DNA of 64,000 bases from Fimenecus sp963590415 (GTDB taxonomy: Bacteria > Bacillota > Clostridia > Oscillospirales > Acutalibacteraceae): the NCBI GenBank assembly GCA_963590415.1, contig CAVAPB010000011.1:1-64000 (forward strand), in the 5' to 3' direction. Numbering within the stretch: position 1 is the stretch's first letter; every line of letters starts with the position of its first letter. Under the pieces are notes generated by a model. The model searched no databases. It had not been told where the DNA came from and was given only the letters and a program-made list of their open reading frames with translations. Positions 50,001-59,486 of the stretch are shown here, piece after piece. A program made the translations under genes and the position numbers.

Positions 50001-51510
50001 GATATTCAAACAGAATATTCTTGCTTTCGTCGTCGCAGACGATATTGCGTACGCCGATTGTTTCGTTATAAACATGCGGCAGCATACGAAGCCAATACAC
50101 CTTGTCTTTGTTCTCGGCTTCGGCAACAAAGAAAAGCTTGACATCCGACTGGAAATGGCGGGCGCAAATATCAATGACGATATTTTTCATAATTCCGAAG
50201 CGATTGCTCTCCGTACCGACAATTCCGAATGCGTTAATTTCTTTCAAATCGCAGAAAATCGGCGCATTGTGAACGAACTTGAATTCCTTGCTGATTTCCT
50301 CGGGCTTTGTCTGCAAATCGTCCTCGACCTCAAGCCGCTCCTGTTTTTTGAAATTCACGACTTTTTTTGCCTCTGTATCGCCCGTTCCGAGCCTTACGCA
50401 CAGGAAATCGCCGTCCTCCGGAGAACGCTCAAACAAATGACTTGAAAAATGTGCGAAATATTGATTTTCCAAATTTGAGTCTATATATATTTCCTCCAGC
50501 GCCGCCTGCTCTTTCAGGCGTTCATCGGTAATTTCCTTTCTCTTGTTGTCAATATATGCGTTATATTTTTCTATCCTTTCGGCAGCGTTGTCTTTGAATT
50601 CTTTCTTCGCCTGAATGTAATTGACAATTCCAACAACTATTCCTATACCGCTTGAAATCAGCATATACGGGCTGAGCGTAGCAGCGCCGCCGACACCGAC
50701 CGCAACCAATCCCAAGGAGGGCAAAAGCTTTGTAATTATATTATTCTTTTGCTTTTTCGGCTTTGCGGGAGGGTCAAGGACTTCGATTTTTTCATCGTTT
50801 ATTACGGTCATTATCCTTGTGTTGCGGTTGAATTTCGGATAACCGTTCTTTTGCGATATGTCGGCAAAAGCTAATCCGTTAATTCTTGTGTTTATTGATG
50901 TGTAAAGCTTCAAATCCTTAACATAGAAGCTGTAATCCGCAATGGAAAAGAAATCATAATTCTTTATTACCGCTCCGTCGGCGGACTTGCTGCCGTTGAC
51001 ATATACGCCGTACTCGGAAGCCTTAATCAAAAGCTTAAAGCCGTCCTTGCATTTGACAAGCTCAATATAATCCCTTGATGAATATTTGCTTTCAAGAATG
51101 ATGTTTGCGGCAGAATTTCCCGAAAATACAATACTGTTTCTACCGGATATATCGACAACTCTGCTGTAATCCTTTTTTTCGTTATCAAAATCGTAAAGGA
51201 ATTCTATTTCAAAAAGCAATGTGTCCGAATTCTGATATTTCACGGAAAATCTGTCCCCGTGGAAGAGTTCTTTTGTAACAAGCTTTCTGACATCGCCGAC
51301 ATCCGCAAAAACATTGTCGGAGCACATAAGCTGCCACTTATTGTTCTTCTTTATAAATGTAAGCGAAAAGTTTTCAAAAAACTGTTCTTTATAAAAACGA
51401 ACATCGCAGTCCGTATCAAGACCCACCTTGATATATTGATCCTCCGCAGAGAGCTGAATTTCCCTGTAAAGATTTTTATTGCTTATTTTCAAAACATACC
51501 CGTATTCCAT
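47041..51510 (-). CDS. essC: EssC/YukB-type FtsK/SpoIIIE ATPase of the type VII secretion system
   Basis: 1489 residues. N-terminal FHA-like domains (about 1-200), two membrane segments (about 265-300, SLGLVAVGVGGAATLSPYML then GIGIVVGIVNYI), and three ATPase domains. D1 has Walker A GTTGSGKS (about 687), FVIIDFKGGGM and the Walker B LILIVDEFAEL. D2 has GSSMSGKTN (about 1013) and VLMIDNL. D3 has a degenerate P loop (SGKNIDG, about 1295), as usual. EssC is the membrane motor that recognises and drives WXG100 substrates. The upstream gene is the YukD-like protein. Confidence 0.95.
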   Translation of the reverse strand: MEYGYVLKISNKNLYREIQLSAEDQYIKVGLDTDCDVRFYKEQFFENFSLTFIKKNNKWQLMCSDNVFADVGDVRKLVTKELFHGDRFSVKYQNSDTLLFEIEFLYDFDNEKKDYSRVVDISGRNSIVFSGNSAANIILESKYSSRDYIELVKCKDGFKLLIKASEYGVYVNGSKSADGAVIKNYDFFSIADYSFYVKDLKLYTSINTRINGLAFADISQKNGYPKFNRNTRIMTVINDEKIEVLDPPAKPKKQKNNIITKLLPSLGLVAVGVGGAATLSPYMLISSGIGIVVGIVNYIQAKKEFKDNAAERIEKYNAYIDNKRKEITDERLKEQAALEEIYIDSNLENQYFAHFSSHLFERSPEDGDFLCVRLGTGDTEAKKVVNFKKQERLEVEDDLQTKPEEISKEFKFVHNAPIFCDLKEINAFGIVGTESNRFGIMKNIVIDICARHFQSDVKLFFVAEAENKDKVYWLRMLPHVYNETIGVRNIVCDDESKNILFEYLYKELTLREQNKTKQPHIVVFLYDEYGFQNHPISKFVSKAKELGITFIFFGNTRADIGQGCGYIAELRDSSDGVLINAADKSKSSDFVFTAVTDAQAENIVNLLAPVYTEELSLEGTLVKNISLFKLLNILTVDDVDLGANWNRSQVFRSMSAPIGVSKSGVVSLDLHDKAHGPHGLVAGTTGSGKSEILQTYILSMALLFHPYEVGFVIIDFKGGGMVNQFKNLPHLVGAITNIDGKEIDRSLKSIKAELKKRQRLFAEAEVNHIDKYIKKYKAGEVNEPLPHLILIVDEFAELKADQPEFMKELISAARIGRSLGVHLILATQKPSGQVDDQIWSNSRFKLCLKVQDQADSNEVLKSPLAAEIKEPGRAYLQVGNNEIFELFQSAYSGAPEKSDNSNVKEFTVYALADSGKRIPVYRQKKKKSGDGNRTQLEAIVDYVSEYASKSNLAKLPDICLPPLAERINYSCKVNSLDSLSVPIGIYDDPDNQLQEVTGINIFGENTLIIGSSMSGKTNLLQLIIRGIADRYTVDEVNIYIIDFASMVLKNFESLNHVGGVVVSNEDEKLKNLFKLILGEIAARKEKLLSAGVSNYLSYKEAGNTDIPQIVLMIDNLTALNELYLQDDDTLLTICREGIAVGISVIVANSQTQGIGYRYMSNFASKVALFCNDSGEYSSVFDYCRMQIPSVAGRCIIEQDKQHYECQTYLAFEGEKEHERVEEMRKFVKEENEKSNGLKAKRIPQIPELLLENDFKTDFGITTNNNNEIAIGLNYATVNPVFINYMQHNLIAISGKNIDGISKFIEYFKRNVCNVESDMYIVDDYTERFSDISEHENVLLYSKSLPDIKEILVAINKKLQERHEERERRGTEYIKNLSPLMLIINSQDACKYISNDKEILELYSNIFNKYKGLKALVVFTETENISISYSSPEVLKKIRDEGTILAFDDVSNIKLVDVPIAVLKKYKKHLMENDAFLISNNELTKIKVVY

Positions 51511-51520
51511 AATTACAACC

Positions 51521-51772
51521 TCACTCGGTAAAATAAATCTCTGTTCCGTTTCTCACGCCGAAATCGGAAAGCTCCTTGTTGCCTTTAAGAAGCGAAATCG
51601 GCCTCTCCGCCTTCAAATAACAATTCTTTATATCTGAAGTTTCAATTCCGAGGTCGTATGCGGCATTGAGCGCATTTACCAAATCATTTGCCGAAATATC
51701 AAGCGGTATGTCAAGGTCAACCGAGAACCTGCGTTTTGGAATGTTAAAAACAACAATAGCCCTGTTTTCCAT
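51521..51772 (-). CDS. YukD/EsaB-like ubiquitin-fold protein
   Basis: 83 residues: NRAIVVFNIPKRRFSVDLDI, PLDISANDLVNALNAAYDLG and a C-terminal strand NGTEIYFTE fit the ubiquitin-like YukD family. It is a standard T7SSb component next to EssC, thought to assist assembly or regulation. It lacks a C-terminal diglycine, so it is not a modifier. Ten bases from the EssC start. Confidence 0.88.
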   Translation of the reverse strand: MENRAIVVFNIPKRRFSVDLDIPLDISANDLVNALNAAYDLGIETSDIKNCYLKAERPISLLKGNKELSDFGVRNGTEIYFTE

Positions 51773-51784
51773 TTACTTACTCTC

Positions 51785-52834
51785 CTATATCAATAAATAC
51801 GAAACCTTTTGCACATCCTGAAGCTTTGCAAAGCCCTCCGTGCCGTCTTTTGAAAAATCGCCGTAATGCTTAATATGCTCGTCCACAACAAAATTGGGCT
51901 TTACATCTCCGTCAACCAAAGCGTTGAAAGTTTTTTCATCAAAGTCGTTGCAGATGAAATGGAACTTTTCGCTGTCGTTGCAGGTTATGTTCTTCAAAAG
52001 CATATTTGTTGCAAAAACCGAATTGGTGTTCTGCGTCGTAATTATCAAAACCTTGTCCGCATAGGTTATCAAATCGGTTTTGAATTTATCAAATGACGAA
52101 TCGGTATCAACAACGATTACATCATATTTTTTTGTTGCTTTAGCCGATTTTACAAATTCAAGATACACCGAGCAATCCACACCGAACGAAGGTAGAGCCA
52201 TTGAGAAAGGAGGCAAATAGTCAAATCCCTCGTTCCTTACCGTGTGGCTTACACGGCTGAACAGGGACGAATCGGGTTTGAGGAACTCCGACATTGAATT
52301 GTTGGGTAACGGCAGGCTGTTTTTTACATTGCACTGAAAATTGTTTATAACCTGAGCATTTACATATAAGACCTTGTTGTATCCTTTTGCCAATGCCGAG
52401 CAAACGCCGAGTGCCACCGAGGTCTTTCCGACGCCGCCTGCCGCAGAGCACACGACCGCAACCGTTGTTTCTCTTGATTTCTGCGTAAAAGGCGAAAGCT
52501 TGCTTTTAGCCACAATCTGTTTATAAATGTCGTCGGCGTTTGAATATTTGAATATTCTTTCCACCGACAAATCCTCTGTTCCGCCCTCGTCAACATTCTC
52601 GGTAAGGACAAAGACATTGTCAATGTTATGCCGCTGGAGCTCGGAGGTATATAATTCCTCGCTTACGACAAGGACGCTCACCGTCCTCGGAATTGAAAAG
52701 TACGAATTGAAGTATTCCGTCTGCGAAATAACCTCCAACTCGATTTCATCGCCGAGCTGTTCAAGGAACTTTATTTCTAACGATGATAAATACTTTTCGT
52801 CCGAGTCGGCAATTATTATTGTAGATTTTGCCAT
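51785..52834 (-). CDS. CpaE/MinD-like ParA-family ATPase of the T7SS cluster
   Basis: 349 residues. A receiver-like N-terminal domain (about 1-110, TIIIADSDEKYLSSLEIKFL, but no clear phosphorylation site) is followed by a ParA/MinD fold with the deviant Walker A SAAGGVGKTSVALG (about 131) and Walker A' VIVVDTDSSF. This CpaE-like arrangement suggests polar or spatial control of the machinery. It lies 12 bases before the YukD-like gene. Its presence in a T7SS locus is seen in Clostridia but absent from the classic Bacillus and Staphylococcus loci. Confidence 0.87.
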   Translation of the reverse strand: MAKSTIIIADSDEKYLSSLEIKFLEQLGDEIELEVISQTEYFNSYFSIPRTVSVLVVSEELYTSELQRHNIDNVFVLTENVDEGGTEDLSVERIFKYSNADDIYKQIVAKSKLSPFTQKSRETTVAVVCSAAGGVGKTSVALGVCSALAKGYNKVLYVNAQVINNFQCNVKNSLPLPNNSMSEFLKPDSSLFSRVSHTVRNEGFDYLPPFSMALPSFGVDCSVYLEFVKSAKATKKYDVIVVDTDSSFDKFKTDLITYADKVLIITTQNTNSVFATNMLLKNITCNDSEKFHFICNDFDEKTFNALVDGDVKPNFVVDEHIKHYGDFSKDGTEGFAKLQDVQKVSYLLI

Positions 52835-52845
52835 TTTACCACCCC

Positions 52846-53760
52846 TTAGAAATCAACCTTGAAAGAACTGTTTGCAAGCTTTACCGTATCTCCGTTGTTA
52901 AGAGGATAAGCCCGTCCCTTTGCAAGTGCGGAATTATTGATAAATGTTCCGTTTGCGCTTCCCAAATCAGTCAAATAATAGGAACCGTTTTGGAATGTGA
53001 TTTTACAGTGCTTACGGCTTATTGCATTATTGAATGAAATTACCCCGTTCACGGCAGAAGGGTTTTTGCCGATAACAAACTCTGCCGTGCTGATATTGAA
53101 CATAACATTATCCGACGGATTGACCGAATAAAACCTCATAACGGGCTGTGAAGCGAATTTCCGCACCTCGGGTTTCGACGGCTGCACTCTCGCTTTACCG
53201 TTACCGCCCATTTCCGAGCAGACAGAGTCATAAACCTGATTGAGCCCTATTGTGCCGTTTGAAAGGTAGCCGCAAATTCTCGGGAGGCGCTCATCGGAAA
53301 ACGGCATTGAGGTTATAAGCTTTATGGTGTTTGCCCTTAAATCGTTTTCAAAAGCAAGCGAGCTGCTCTCGTCGTTATTTACGGGCAAATAAATGAAATC
53401 GACCTCATATGTTTTGGTGTCTATGAAAATCTTATCAAACGACAAGTCGAGGTTGTTACAGTTCAAGAAGCCGTTCTGACGGATGTCGATTATTGCATTG
53501 AGCAAATTAGCAATAAGCATTAAAAATGTATCGACATCAATCGAAGCTATCATATTTTTAAGCGATTTGTAATTTGAAGAAAAATACAAAAGTTTTATTT
53601 TTCCGTTGTATAAAAGCTTTGAACATTTGACAAAGTTCTTGCTTTGGTTTTTAAGGACTTTATATTCCGTAAGCGAAAACATTCCGTTATCGTTGAGAAC
53701 ATAGTAAGCGTTTGCGCTGTCAAAGCCCTCCGAAAAAAGGTCCTGTCCGAAAATTCCCAT
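52846..53760 (-). CDS. FHA-domain protein (DUF6382-type N terminus)
   Basis: 304 residues. The N-terminal 190 residues fit a Clostridial domain found with FHA domains (DUF6382 by memory). The C-terminal FHA domain has VIGKNPSAVNGVISFNNAIS, RKHCKI and LTDLGSANGTFINN, with the phosphothreonine-binding G-K, S-R-K-H and N-G-T residues. It should read phosphorylation by the kinase encoded upstream and link it to T7SS assembly. Site just before ATG; 12 bases from the CpaE-like gene. Confidence 0.92.
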   Translation of the reverse strand: MGIFGQDLFSEGFDSANAYYVLNDNGMFSLTEYKVLKNQSKNFVKCSKLLYNGKIKLLYFSSNYKSLKNMIASIDVDTFLMLIANLLNAIIDIRQNGFLNCNNLDLSFDKIFIDTKTYEVDFIYLPVNNDESSSLAFENDLRANTIKLITSMPFSDERLPRICGYLSNGTIGLNQVYDSVCSEMGGNGKARVQPSKPEVRKFASQPVMRFYSVNPSDNVMFNISTAEFVIGKNPSAVNGVISFNNAISRKHCKITFQNGSYYLTDLGSANGTFINNSALAKGRAYPLNNGDTVKLANSSFKVDF

Positions 53761-53833
53761 TTTAATTCCCCTACCGCATTAAAATCATAAGCGAATGTTC
53801 ATAAGCTGAGCATTCGTTTATAAGCTTAATTAA

Positions 53834-53861
53834 GACGGGCACGGCACAGACCGTGCCCGTC
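53834..53861. terminator. Hairpin after the large surface-protein gene
   Basis: GACGGGCACGG / CCGTGCCCGTC, 11 bp with a six-base loop, 11 bases after the stop on the minus strand. No long T run; may attenuate read-through into the FHA gene. Confidence 0.6.
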
Positions 53862-53871
53862 AACGGTTTAA

Positions 53872-56800
53872 TTATTTATTGTTCTTTTTTGAGTTCTTAT
53901 AGTCCTCGGTTTCCTTTTCTTCCTTCTTGCGAAGTTTAACGGCGATAAGATAGCCGCAAGCTCCCAAAGCAATTACGATAACCGCAATGCTTATCCAGAA
54001 GAATACCGTATGTGAGTACCAACGAACAAACGGGTTTGTCGATACCGTTATCATACTGTTGAACGCAAGAACCGAATCGTCGAAATTGATTGCCGAATTT
54101 TCAACATTCGGGTCGCCGGTATCCATAACATTACCTGCAAGGTCCTTTGCAACGATTCTGACGATATTGTTCATTCCCTCGCCGATGGTAAAGCTGCCGT
54201 CATACTTTGTGATGTCGGGCTTTTCCGACTGGGTTGCGGGGTCATACGATTTGAGCAAATCGCCGATGTTATATGTTTCGGTTGTCTCTCCGTTAACTCC
54301 GAAGTATGTAACCTCAATCGTGTCAATACCGATAGCGTCGAAAATCTCGTAAGATACATCCTGTTTAACATCGTTTACGGTTTTCTTTTCCAAGCCGGTA
54401 ATGCTTGCGATTATCGGAGCGGTGGAGTCGAGCGAGAAGCTCATATCGGCACCTGCGCTGATGTTCTCCGAATCGTTGTTTGCAATATCCTTTGATGTAA
54501 CATAAAGCTTGTAAATACCGTCAAGATATTTTATGCTTCCCGTCTCGGAATCAACGGTCGAGAATACATTTTTGCTGATTTCGTATTTGTATTCGTACCA
54601 ACCGCTTGCGCCTGTGGCACTTTCGGTGTAAACGGGCGTAACAACCAGGTTGCTGTCGCTTATTTCAACGGGTGCGCCGTCTCTTGTAAGCGAAATTACC
54701 GCATTTTCTGAAAGCGGAGACGGGTTGTATTCGGTGATTACGATGTTTTCGGTAACCGCCTGAACATATTTTCCGTTAAGTGTGTCGGTTGTGTACTGAT
54801 TGTAATCATATACCGAACCGAATCTGTTTACGGTAAATGTAACCGTCTCGGACTGGGTGTTGCCTGCCTTGTCAAGGACATCGACTTTAAGAGTGTAAAT
54901 ACCGTCGTTAAGTCTTGTATGCTCAAAGAGGTCGTCTATGCTGAACGAGCTTGTCTGACCGTTGTTTGAAAGGTTTATGACATTATCGACTCTGAAATCC
55001 TTTACCCATTTCCAGGTATCGTTTTCATCCGTCTCTCTGCCTGTTTTGAGCAAGGTTGCTTCGCATTTTTCAAGGTTTACATCGCTTGAGGAAATGCTTA
55101 CGGGAACCGTGTCCTGATAGGGCTGACCGTTTGCGGGGTTGCTGATTACGGGCTTTGCGATGTCGGTATCGACGGTAAAGTCCTTTGCTGCAACGGATGT
55201 GCCGTAGTTTACGGAAGCGTCCGTTATTGCGTTGCCAGCCATATCGTCCATAGCAATGGCAAATGTGTAATCGGCATCCTCATTGTAGGAAATTGTAGCG
55301 GTGTGAACATCTCCGTTGCTTGCCCATACTGCCGAGGGGAAGGTCTTTGCCGCACCGTTTACGGAAGCCGTTCCCGTAATTACAACACGGTTTACATCAA
55401 AGTTATGCTCGTTTACAACAACCGTTGCCGTTCTGTGAGCGTTGAAGAACTTGCCGTTTGCGGCAGAGTTATTGTCATACGAAACGGAGATTGTCGGCAT
55501 TGTCTTATCAAGGACAAAAGATGTGGGAGCAACCGACTCGCCGTACTTAACTTCGGCATTACCGTTTCCTGCTCTGTCTTTGCATTTAACATCAAATGTG
55601 TAAACGCCGTCGCCGGAATATGTAACCTTATATGTATGCTGTGTTTCGTCCGTGCTCTCGGTGCTGTCGTTGATTTCATCAATGCGTACTGCCTCGGGAG
55701 CGTTACCCTCTGCGTTGATAATTGTGAAGTCAACCTGTGAGGGGTCGAAGTTGCGCTCTGAAATCGTAACCGTTGCGGTTCTGTCCGCATTGAAATATGT
55801 AATTCCGTTGTTCGACTTTGTATCGCCGTTATTGTTGTCGTATGTTACAGCAATATCGGGAATAGTTTTATCGATACCGAACATTACATAATCGTAGCTG
55901 ACATTGCCTGCGTTGTCGGTAAGAATTACTTCAAGCACCATATCGTTGTGGTTGCCGTCAATGTTAATTTCTTTTGATACTTCTGTTACAAGGTTTACTT
56001 TTGTTTCCTCGTTCACAGTCCACTTATCATTATTATCGATATTATTATCGATATTATCACTCGGATAGGAAGCAATGATTCGGTCGTCCTTGCCGTTTTC
56101 TTTTACTACACATTCAACGCTCTTGATACCCGAATAACTGTCTGTAACCGTTACAGTTGCATTAAATTTTTTCGAATAAAGCGGAACATTCTTTGCGGTA
56201 TCATAATCAAGTGTGTCATCGAGCTTTCTGTTTTCGTCTGCGTCCGTAAAGCTGTTTGAATATGCCTGCGAATATGAAGTTTCGGGCATTGTGATTTCAA
56301 TGCTTGAAGTATTCCTATGCTTATCGGCATTTTCAATAACGGCGCCGTCGGGATGAACTGCATCGCCTTTATTTTCAACATTGTCTATTGCATAGGCATA
56401 AATCTGACCCTTGAAGTTTGCGGGAATGTCAAATGAAATCTGATTATCACCATCAACAGAAATAATGCAATTTTCCTCATTAAATGTTTCCTTGTGAGCT
56501 CCGTCAGTTATCTGAAGTTTATAATTATTTTCATTTTCAGATTTTTGAACATAGTAAACATTTCCGTTTATATCTTCGGCGTAAGCTACAATAGCTTTTA
56601 CGCCGGAAGCAACTTCATTCTCTCCGGCAACATCCTGAGCCTTGACTTTAACAGTAACATTGTCCTTAAAGAAGAAGCCATAATCTGTTACCGAGACAGC
56701 CTCGTACAATTGAGTTGTTTCATTTCGTGTAGGGAAGATAGTTCCTTTTCCGTTCTCCGGAACCGTGAAATCAAATCCGCTTATTACCGGTGCGGTGGTG

Positions 56801-59442
56801 TCCTTGTATACGGTTTTTGTATTTGTTGTAACATTGCCTGCGTTATCACAAACGGTAATATCGACTTTGTAACCGTGTTTGGTTTCTTTAGTTTCTTCGT
56901 TTACAAATTCGGATACTTTAATATCATTTCCGTCTACATCTTTACTATTTGTAGCAAAATTATATTCTTTTGATTTAATAATGCCGTCTTTACTGATATT
57001 ACTTTCGGTTATAACTGTTTGATTATTTATAACAACTTTAACCGAATACAAACCCGATTCGTTATCTTCAACGTCAACAGTGAATTTAATGTCGCCGTTG
57101 AAAATTGCATTGTACTCAACTTTGCTTTCAGCAGATATATCGATGACCGGCGCATTGTTTTCTATCATAATGCGACTAAATTCATCATCTTCACCAATAT
57201 TTGAAATATTAGTATTTACCAATGCACTTGTAGATGTATTTCCAAGGTCGTCGGAAAGTGTGTATTCAATTGTTCCCTCAAAGGTTTCCCAATCAGTCGG
57301 CAATTCTTCTTTGAATTCAGCGTCGCCTTTCTCTTTGATGTCTGCGGTAAAGGTGTACTTTTCGTTTCCGTCTGCATCTTTAAGGAGCAAAGTTGCTTTT
57401 GAGTTTTCTTTTTCAAAGCCTACTCCGTCTTGATCATTAGCTGTCAATGTAGCTTCGAATTTCTTCTCAACCCATTTACCGTAAAGAACGGAATTGATTA
57501 CTCTTTCAAAGATGTTTGTATTATTAACTTTGAATTCAATCTTACTCTTACCGTCTAAAACGGGTGCTTGAGTATCGTTTTTAATCGTTAGTGTCTGCGT
57601 ACTGCTATTGCCGACATTATCCGTAGCGGTAATTGTGTAGGTAACCTCGCCGGTATAGTTATCAATTCGCTCTGCAATAAATGAATACGCACCGCTTGAT
57701 TCGTTTACTTTGATGTTCTCCTTTGTTTCCGCTCCGTCTTTAACATACGAGCGGCTTACCGTAACAGATTTAACACCCGAAGCGTATTCTTCGTTGTGAT
57801 ATTTCTCTGTCTTCGGGTCGGTTACCGAGAAAGTAATTTTCTGACTTTCGTTTGTCCAACCCGAGGGAGCGCTAATATCTTTTATTTCAGGGTTTTGATT
57901 ATCAAATCTAATATTCAAATCAGTATTGATTTGATATGTTTGTCTATTACTGTTAAACTGAACCTTTGTTATGTTGTCGTTTTCGGTAATTTTAATTTTT
58001 GTTTCTCGTTTTCCTACATCTTTAAAGGTGTTATTTTTATTGTTTAAATCACGATAACACGTAATTTTATTGTCCTTCGAAGTGATTGAAGTTCCGTCTT
58101 TTAATGTGATGGTGTCGTTCACTTTAATGGAAACATAACTTGATTTCGTATAATAAATTCCGTCAATCAAAACAGAATTGTTGACACTAAAGCAACCGTT
58201 AACATCTTCAATTTCATCGGAAGTTAAAACAATTACTTTTGAAAAATCCGCTTTAATTTCCGCGTTTTGATTAACATTAAAGTTATAACTATACGAGAGT
58301 GTATTCTCACCTTCAATTCCGACCAAGTCATCATATTTAATTTCTGTATTGTTGAAAATAGCATTTACAAGTGAATAGTCAGAGTTCGGAATAAACTTTA
58401 CGGTAACATTTTTATTTGCTGAAATTTCAACACTTTTCGTTTCATTTTCTATTTTGAGTATTACAATATCTCCGTCAACTAATTCTATTGTACCTCTACC
58501 TTTTTGTTCTTCATTGACAAACCCAAGAGTAACATCATATACATCTTTTTCAAAAGTTACAGACAGCTTTCCGTTACCGTTAATATCTTTATTGTTGATT
58601 GTCAATTTGTTATCTATAACAGAATCTGTCACATCGTTATCGTTTAATGTTACTTTAGCTATCCGATAATCTTTATCGGGCGTAATAGTTACAACAGTCT
58701 CTGTTTGTGTTTTGTCGATACTAATCGGAGCCGGAGTAACATTGCCATTTTCACCAATATTAACTTCAATCGTATAAACCAACGGCTGATATTCAACGCT
58801 GATATTCAAGCCTTCTTTTTCAAGTGTATATTCATATACACCGCCTGTTTTAACTGTCGCACCCTCGCTTACTTTAAGAGTGTAATTTTCTACATTTCCT
58901 GCTCTAACATAAACCTTTGTGCCGACAGGTAAAGAAGTTCCGCTTTCAATGTCAACTTCACTGTTTGCTGCATCAAAGTAATATACTTCAACATTACTTT
59001 CAAAGCCCTTGGTAACCGTATAGTTTACCGTCGGGTTTTCAACCATTGATACAGGTACATTTTCCTTTACTTTTTCGGCTGTAACGGTAGCAGTGCGTGA
59101 GCTTTCCGCATCATAATAGCCGTCTGCCGATACGGTAAATGCAATCTTTATTTCTGCGTCGGCGTTATTGGCAAGATATTCGTCGATTTCAGGCACTCTT
59201 ACCAAACCGTCCTTGTCGGAAATGTATTCCGCATTTTCCGTAATTTTGTTTTCTCCCGAGGTCGCTGTTACAGTTACTTTTGCGTTTTCAATCGCAGTTT
59301 CACCGCATTTTACCTCAAAAGCAAAACCATCATCCGCCGCAAAGGCGAACAGTACACCGCCTAACGGGAAGCTTACCACCGTAAGCACGACCGCAAGAAA
59401 CAGTGCAATAATTTTTTTACTTACTGAATTTTTGCTGACCAT
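53872..59442 (-). CDS. Large surface protein with Ig-like/bacterial adhesion repeats
   Basis: 1856 residues. A signal peptide (about 1-35, IIALFLAVVLTVVSFPLGGV), a Gly/Asn-rich start, then at least ten Ig-like modules marked by ITATDNVGNSS, VDITVCDNAGNV, TVSDNAGN-type ends and D-x-T-A-P-V starts. A C-terminal membrane segment (about 1815-1835, WISIAVIVIALGACGYLIAV) and a Lys/Glu-rich tail anchor it; no LPxTG motif. It should project from the cell. The locus suggests that the T7SS machinery or its kinase handles it. Start 59442 after GAGGAGAGCAATTT. Confidence 0.88.
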   Translation of the reverse strand: MVSKNSVSKKIIALFLAVVLTVVSFPLGGVLFAFAADDGFAFEVKCGETAIENAKVTVTATSGENKITENAEYISDKDGLVRVPEIDEYLANNADAEIKIAFTVSADGYYDAESSRTATVTAEKVKENVPVSMVENPTVNYTVTKGFESNVEVYYFDAANSEVDIESGTSLPVGTKVYVRAGNVENYTLKVSEGATVKTGGVYEYTLEKEGLNISVEYQPLVYTIEVNIGENGNVTPAPISIDKTQTETVVTITPDKDYRIAKVTLNDNDVTDSVIDNKLTINNKDINGNGKLSVTFEKDVYDVTLGFVNEEQKGRGTIELVDGDIVILKIENETKSVEISANKNVTVKFIPNSDYSLVNAIFNNTEIKYDDLVGIEGENTLSYSYNFNVNQNAEIKADFSKVIVLTSDEIEDVNGCFSVNNSVLIDGIYYTKSSYVSIKVNDTITLKDGTSITSKDNKITCYRDLNNKNNTFKDVGKRETKIKITENDNITKVQFNSNRQTYQINTDLNIRFDNQNPEIKDISAPSGWTNESQKITFSVTDPKTEKYHNEEYASGVKSVTVSRSYVKDGAETKENIKVNESSGAYSFIAERIDNYTGEVTYTITATDNVGNSSTQTLTIKNDTQAPVLDGKSKIEFKVNNTNIFERVINSVLYGKWVEKKFEATLTANDQDGVGFEKENSKATLLLKDADGNEKYTFTADIKEKGDAEFKEELPTDWETFEGTIEYTLSDDLGNTSTSALVNTNISNIGEDDEFSRIMIENNAPVIDISAESKVEYNAIFNGDIKFTVDVEDNESGLYSVKVVINNQTVITESNISKDGIIKSKEYNFATNSKDVDGNDIKVSEFVNEETKETKHGYKVDITVCDNAGNVTTNTKTVYKDTTAPVISGFDFTVPENGKGTIFPTRNETTQLYEAVSVTDYGFFFKDNVTVKVKAQDVAGENEVASGVKAIVAYAEDINGNVYYVQKSENENNYKLQITDGAHKETFNEENCIISVDGDNQISFDIPANFKGQIYAYAIDNVENKGDAVHPDGAVIENADKHRNTSSIEITMPETSYSQAYSNSFTDADENRKLDDTLDYDTAKNVPLYSKKFNATVTVTDSYSGIKSVECVVKENGKDDRIIASYPSDNIDNNIDNNDKWTVNEETKVNLVTEVSKEINIDGNHNDMVLEVILTDNAGNVSYDYVMFGIDKTIPDIAVTYDNNNGDTKSNNGITYFNADRTATVTISERNFDPSQVDFTIINAEGNAPEAVRIDEINDSTESTDETQHTYKVTYSGDGVYTFDVKCKDRAGNGNAEVKYGESVAPTSFVLDKTMPTISVSYDNNSAANGKFFNAHRTATVVVNEHNFDVNRVVITGTASVNGAAKTFPSAVWASNGDVHTATISYNEDADYTFAIAMDDMAGNAITDASVNYGTSVAAKDFTVDTDIAKPVISNPANGQPYQDTVPVSISSSDVNLEKCEATLLKTGRETDENDTWKWVKDFRVDNVINLSNNGQTSSFSIDDLFEHTRLNDGIYTLKVDVLDKAGNTQSETVTFTVNRFGSVYDYNQYTTDTLNGKYVQAVTENIVITEYNPSPLSENAVISLTRDGAPVEISDSNLVVTPVYTESATGASGWYEYKYEISKNVFSTVDSETGSIKYLDGIYKLYVTSKDIANNDSENISAGADMSFSLDSTAPIIASITGLEKKTVNDVKQDVSYEIFDAIGIDTIEVTYFGVNGETTETYNIGDLLKSYDPATQSEKPDITKYDGSFTIGEGMNNIVRIVAKDLAGNVMDTGDPNVENSAINFDDSVLAFNSMITVSTNPFVRWYSHTVFFWISIAVIVIALGACGYLIAVKLRKKEEKETEDYKNSKKNNK

Positions 59443-59486
59443 AAATTGCTCTCCTCTTATATTTGAATTTTAATTTATGACTGAAA

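Noticed and set aside
53872..59442. Sortase-anchored protein
   Set aside because: No LPxTG-like motif before the C-terminal membrane segment; it is a membrane-anchored protein instead.
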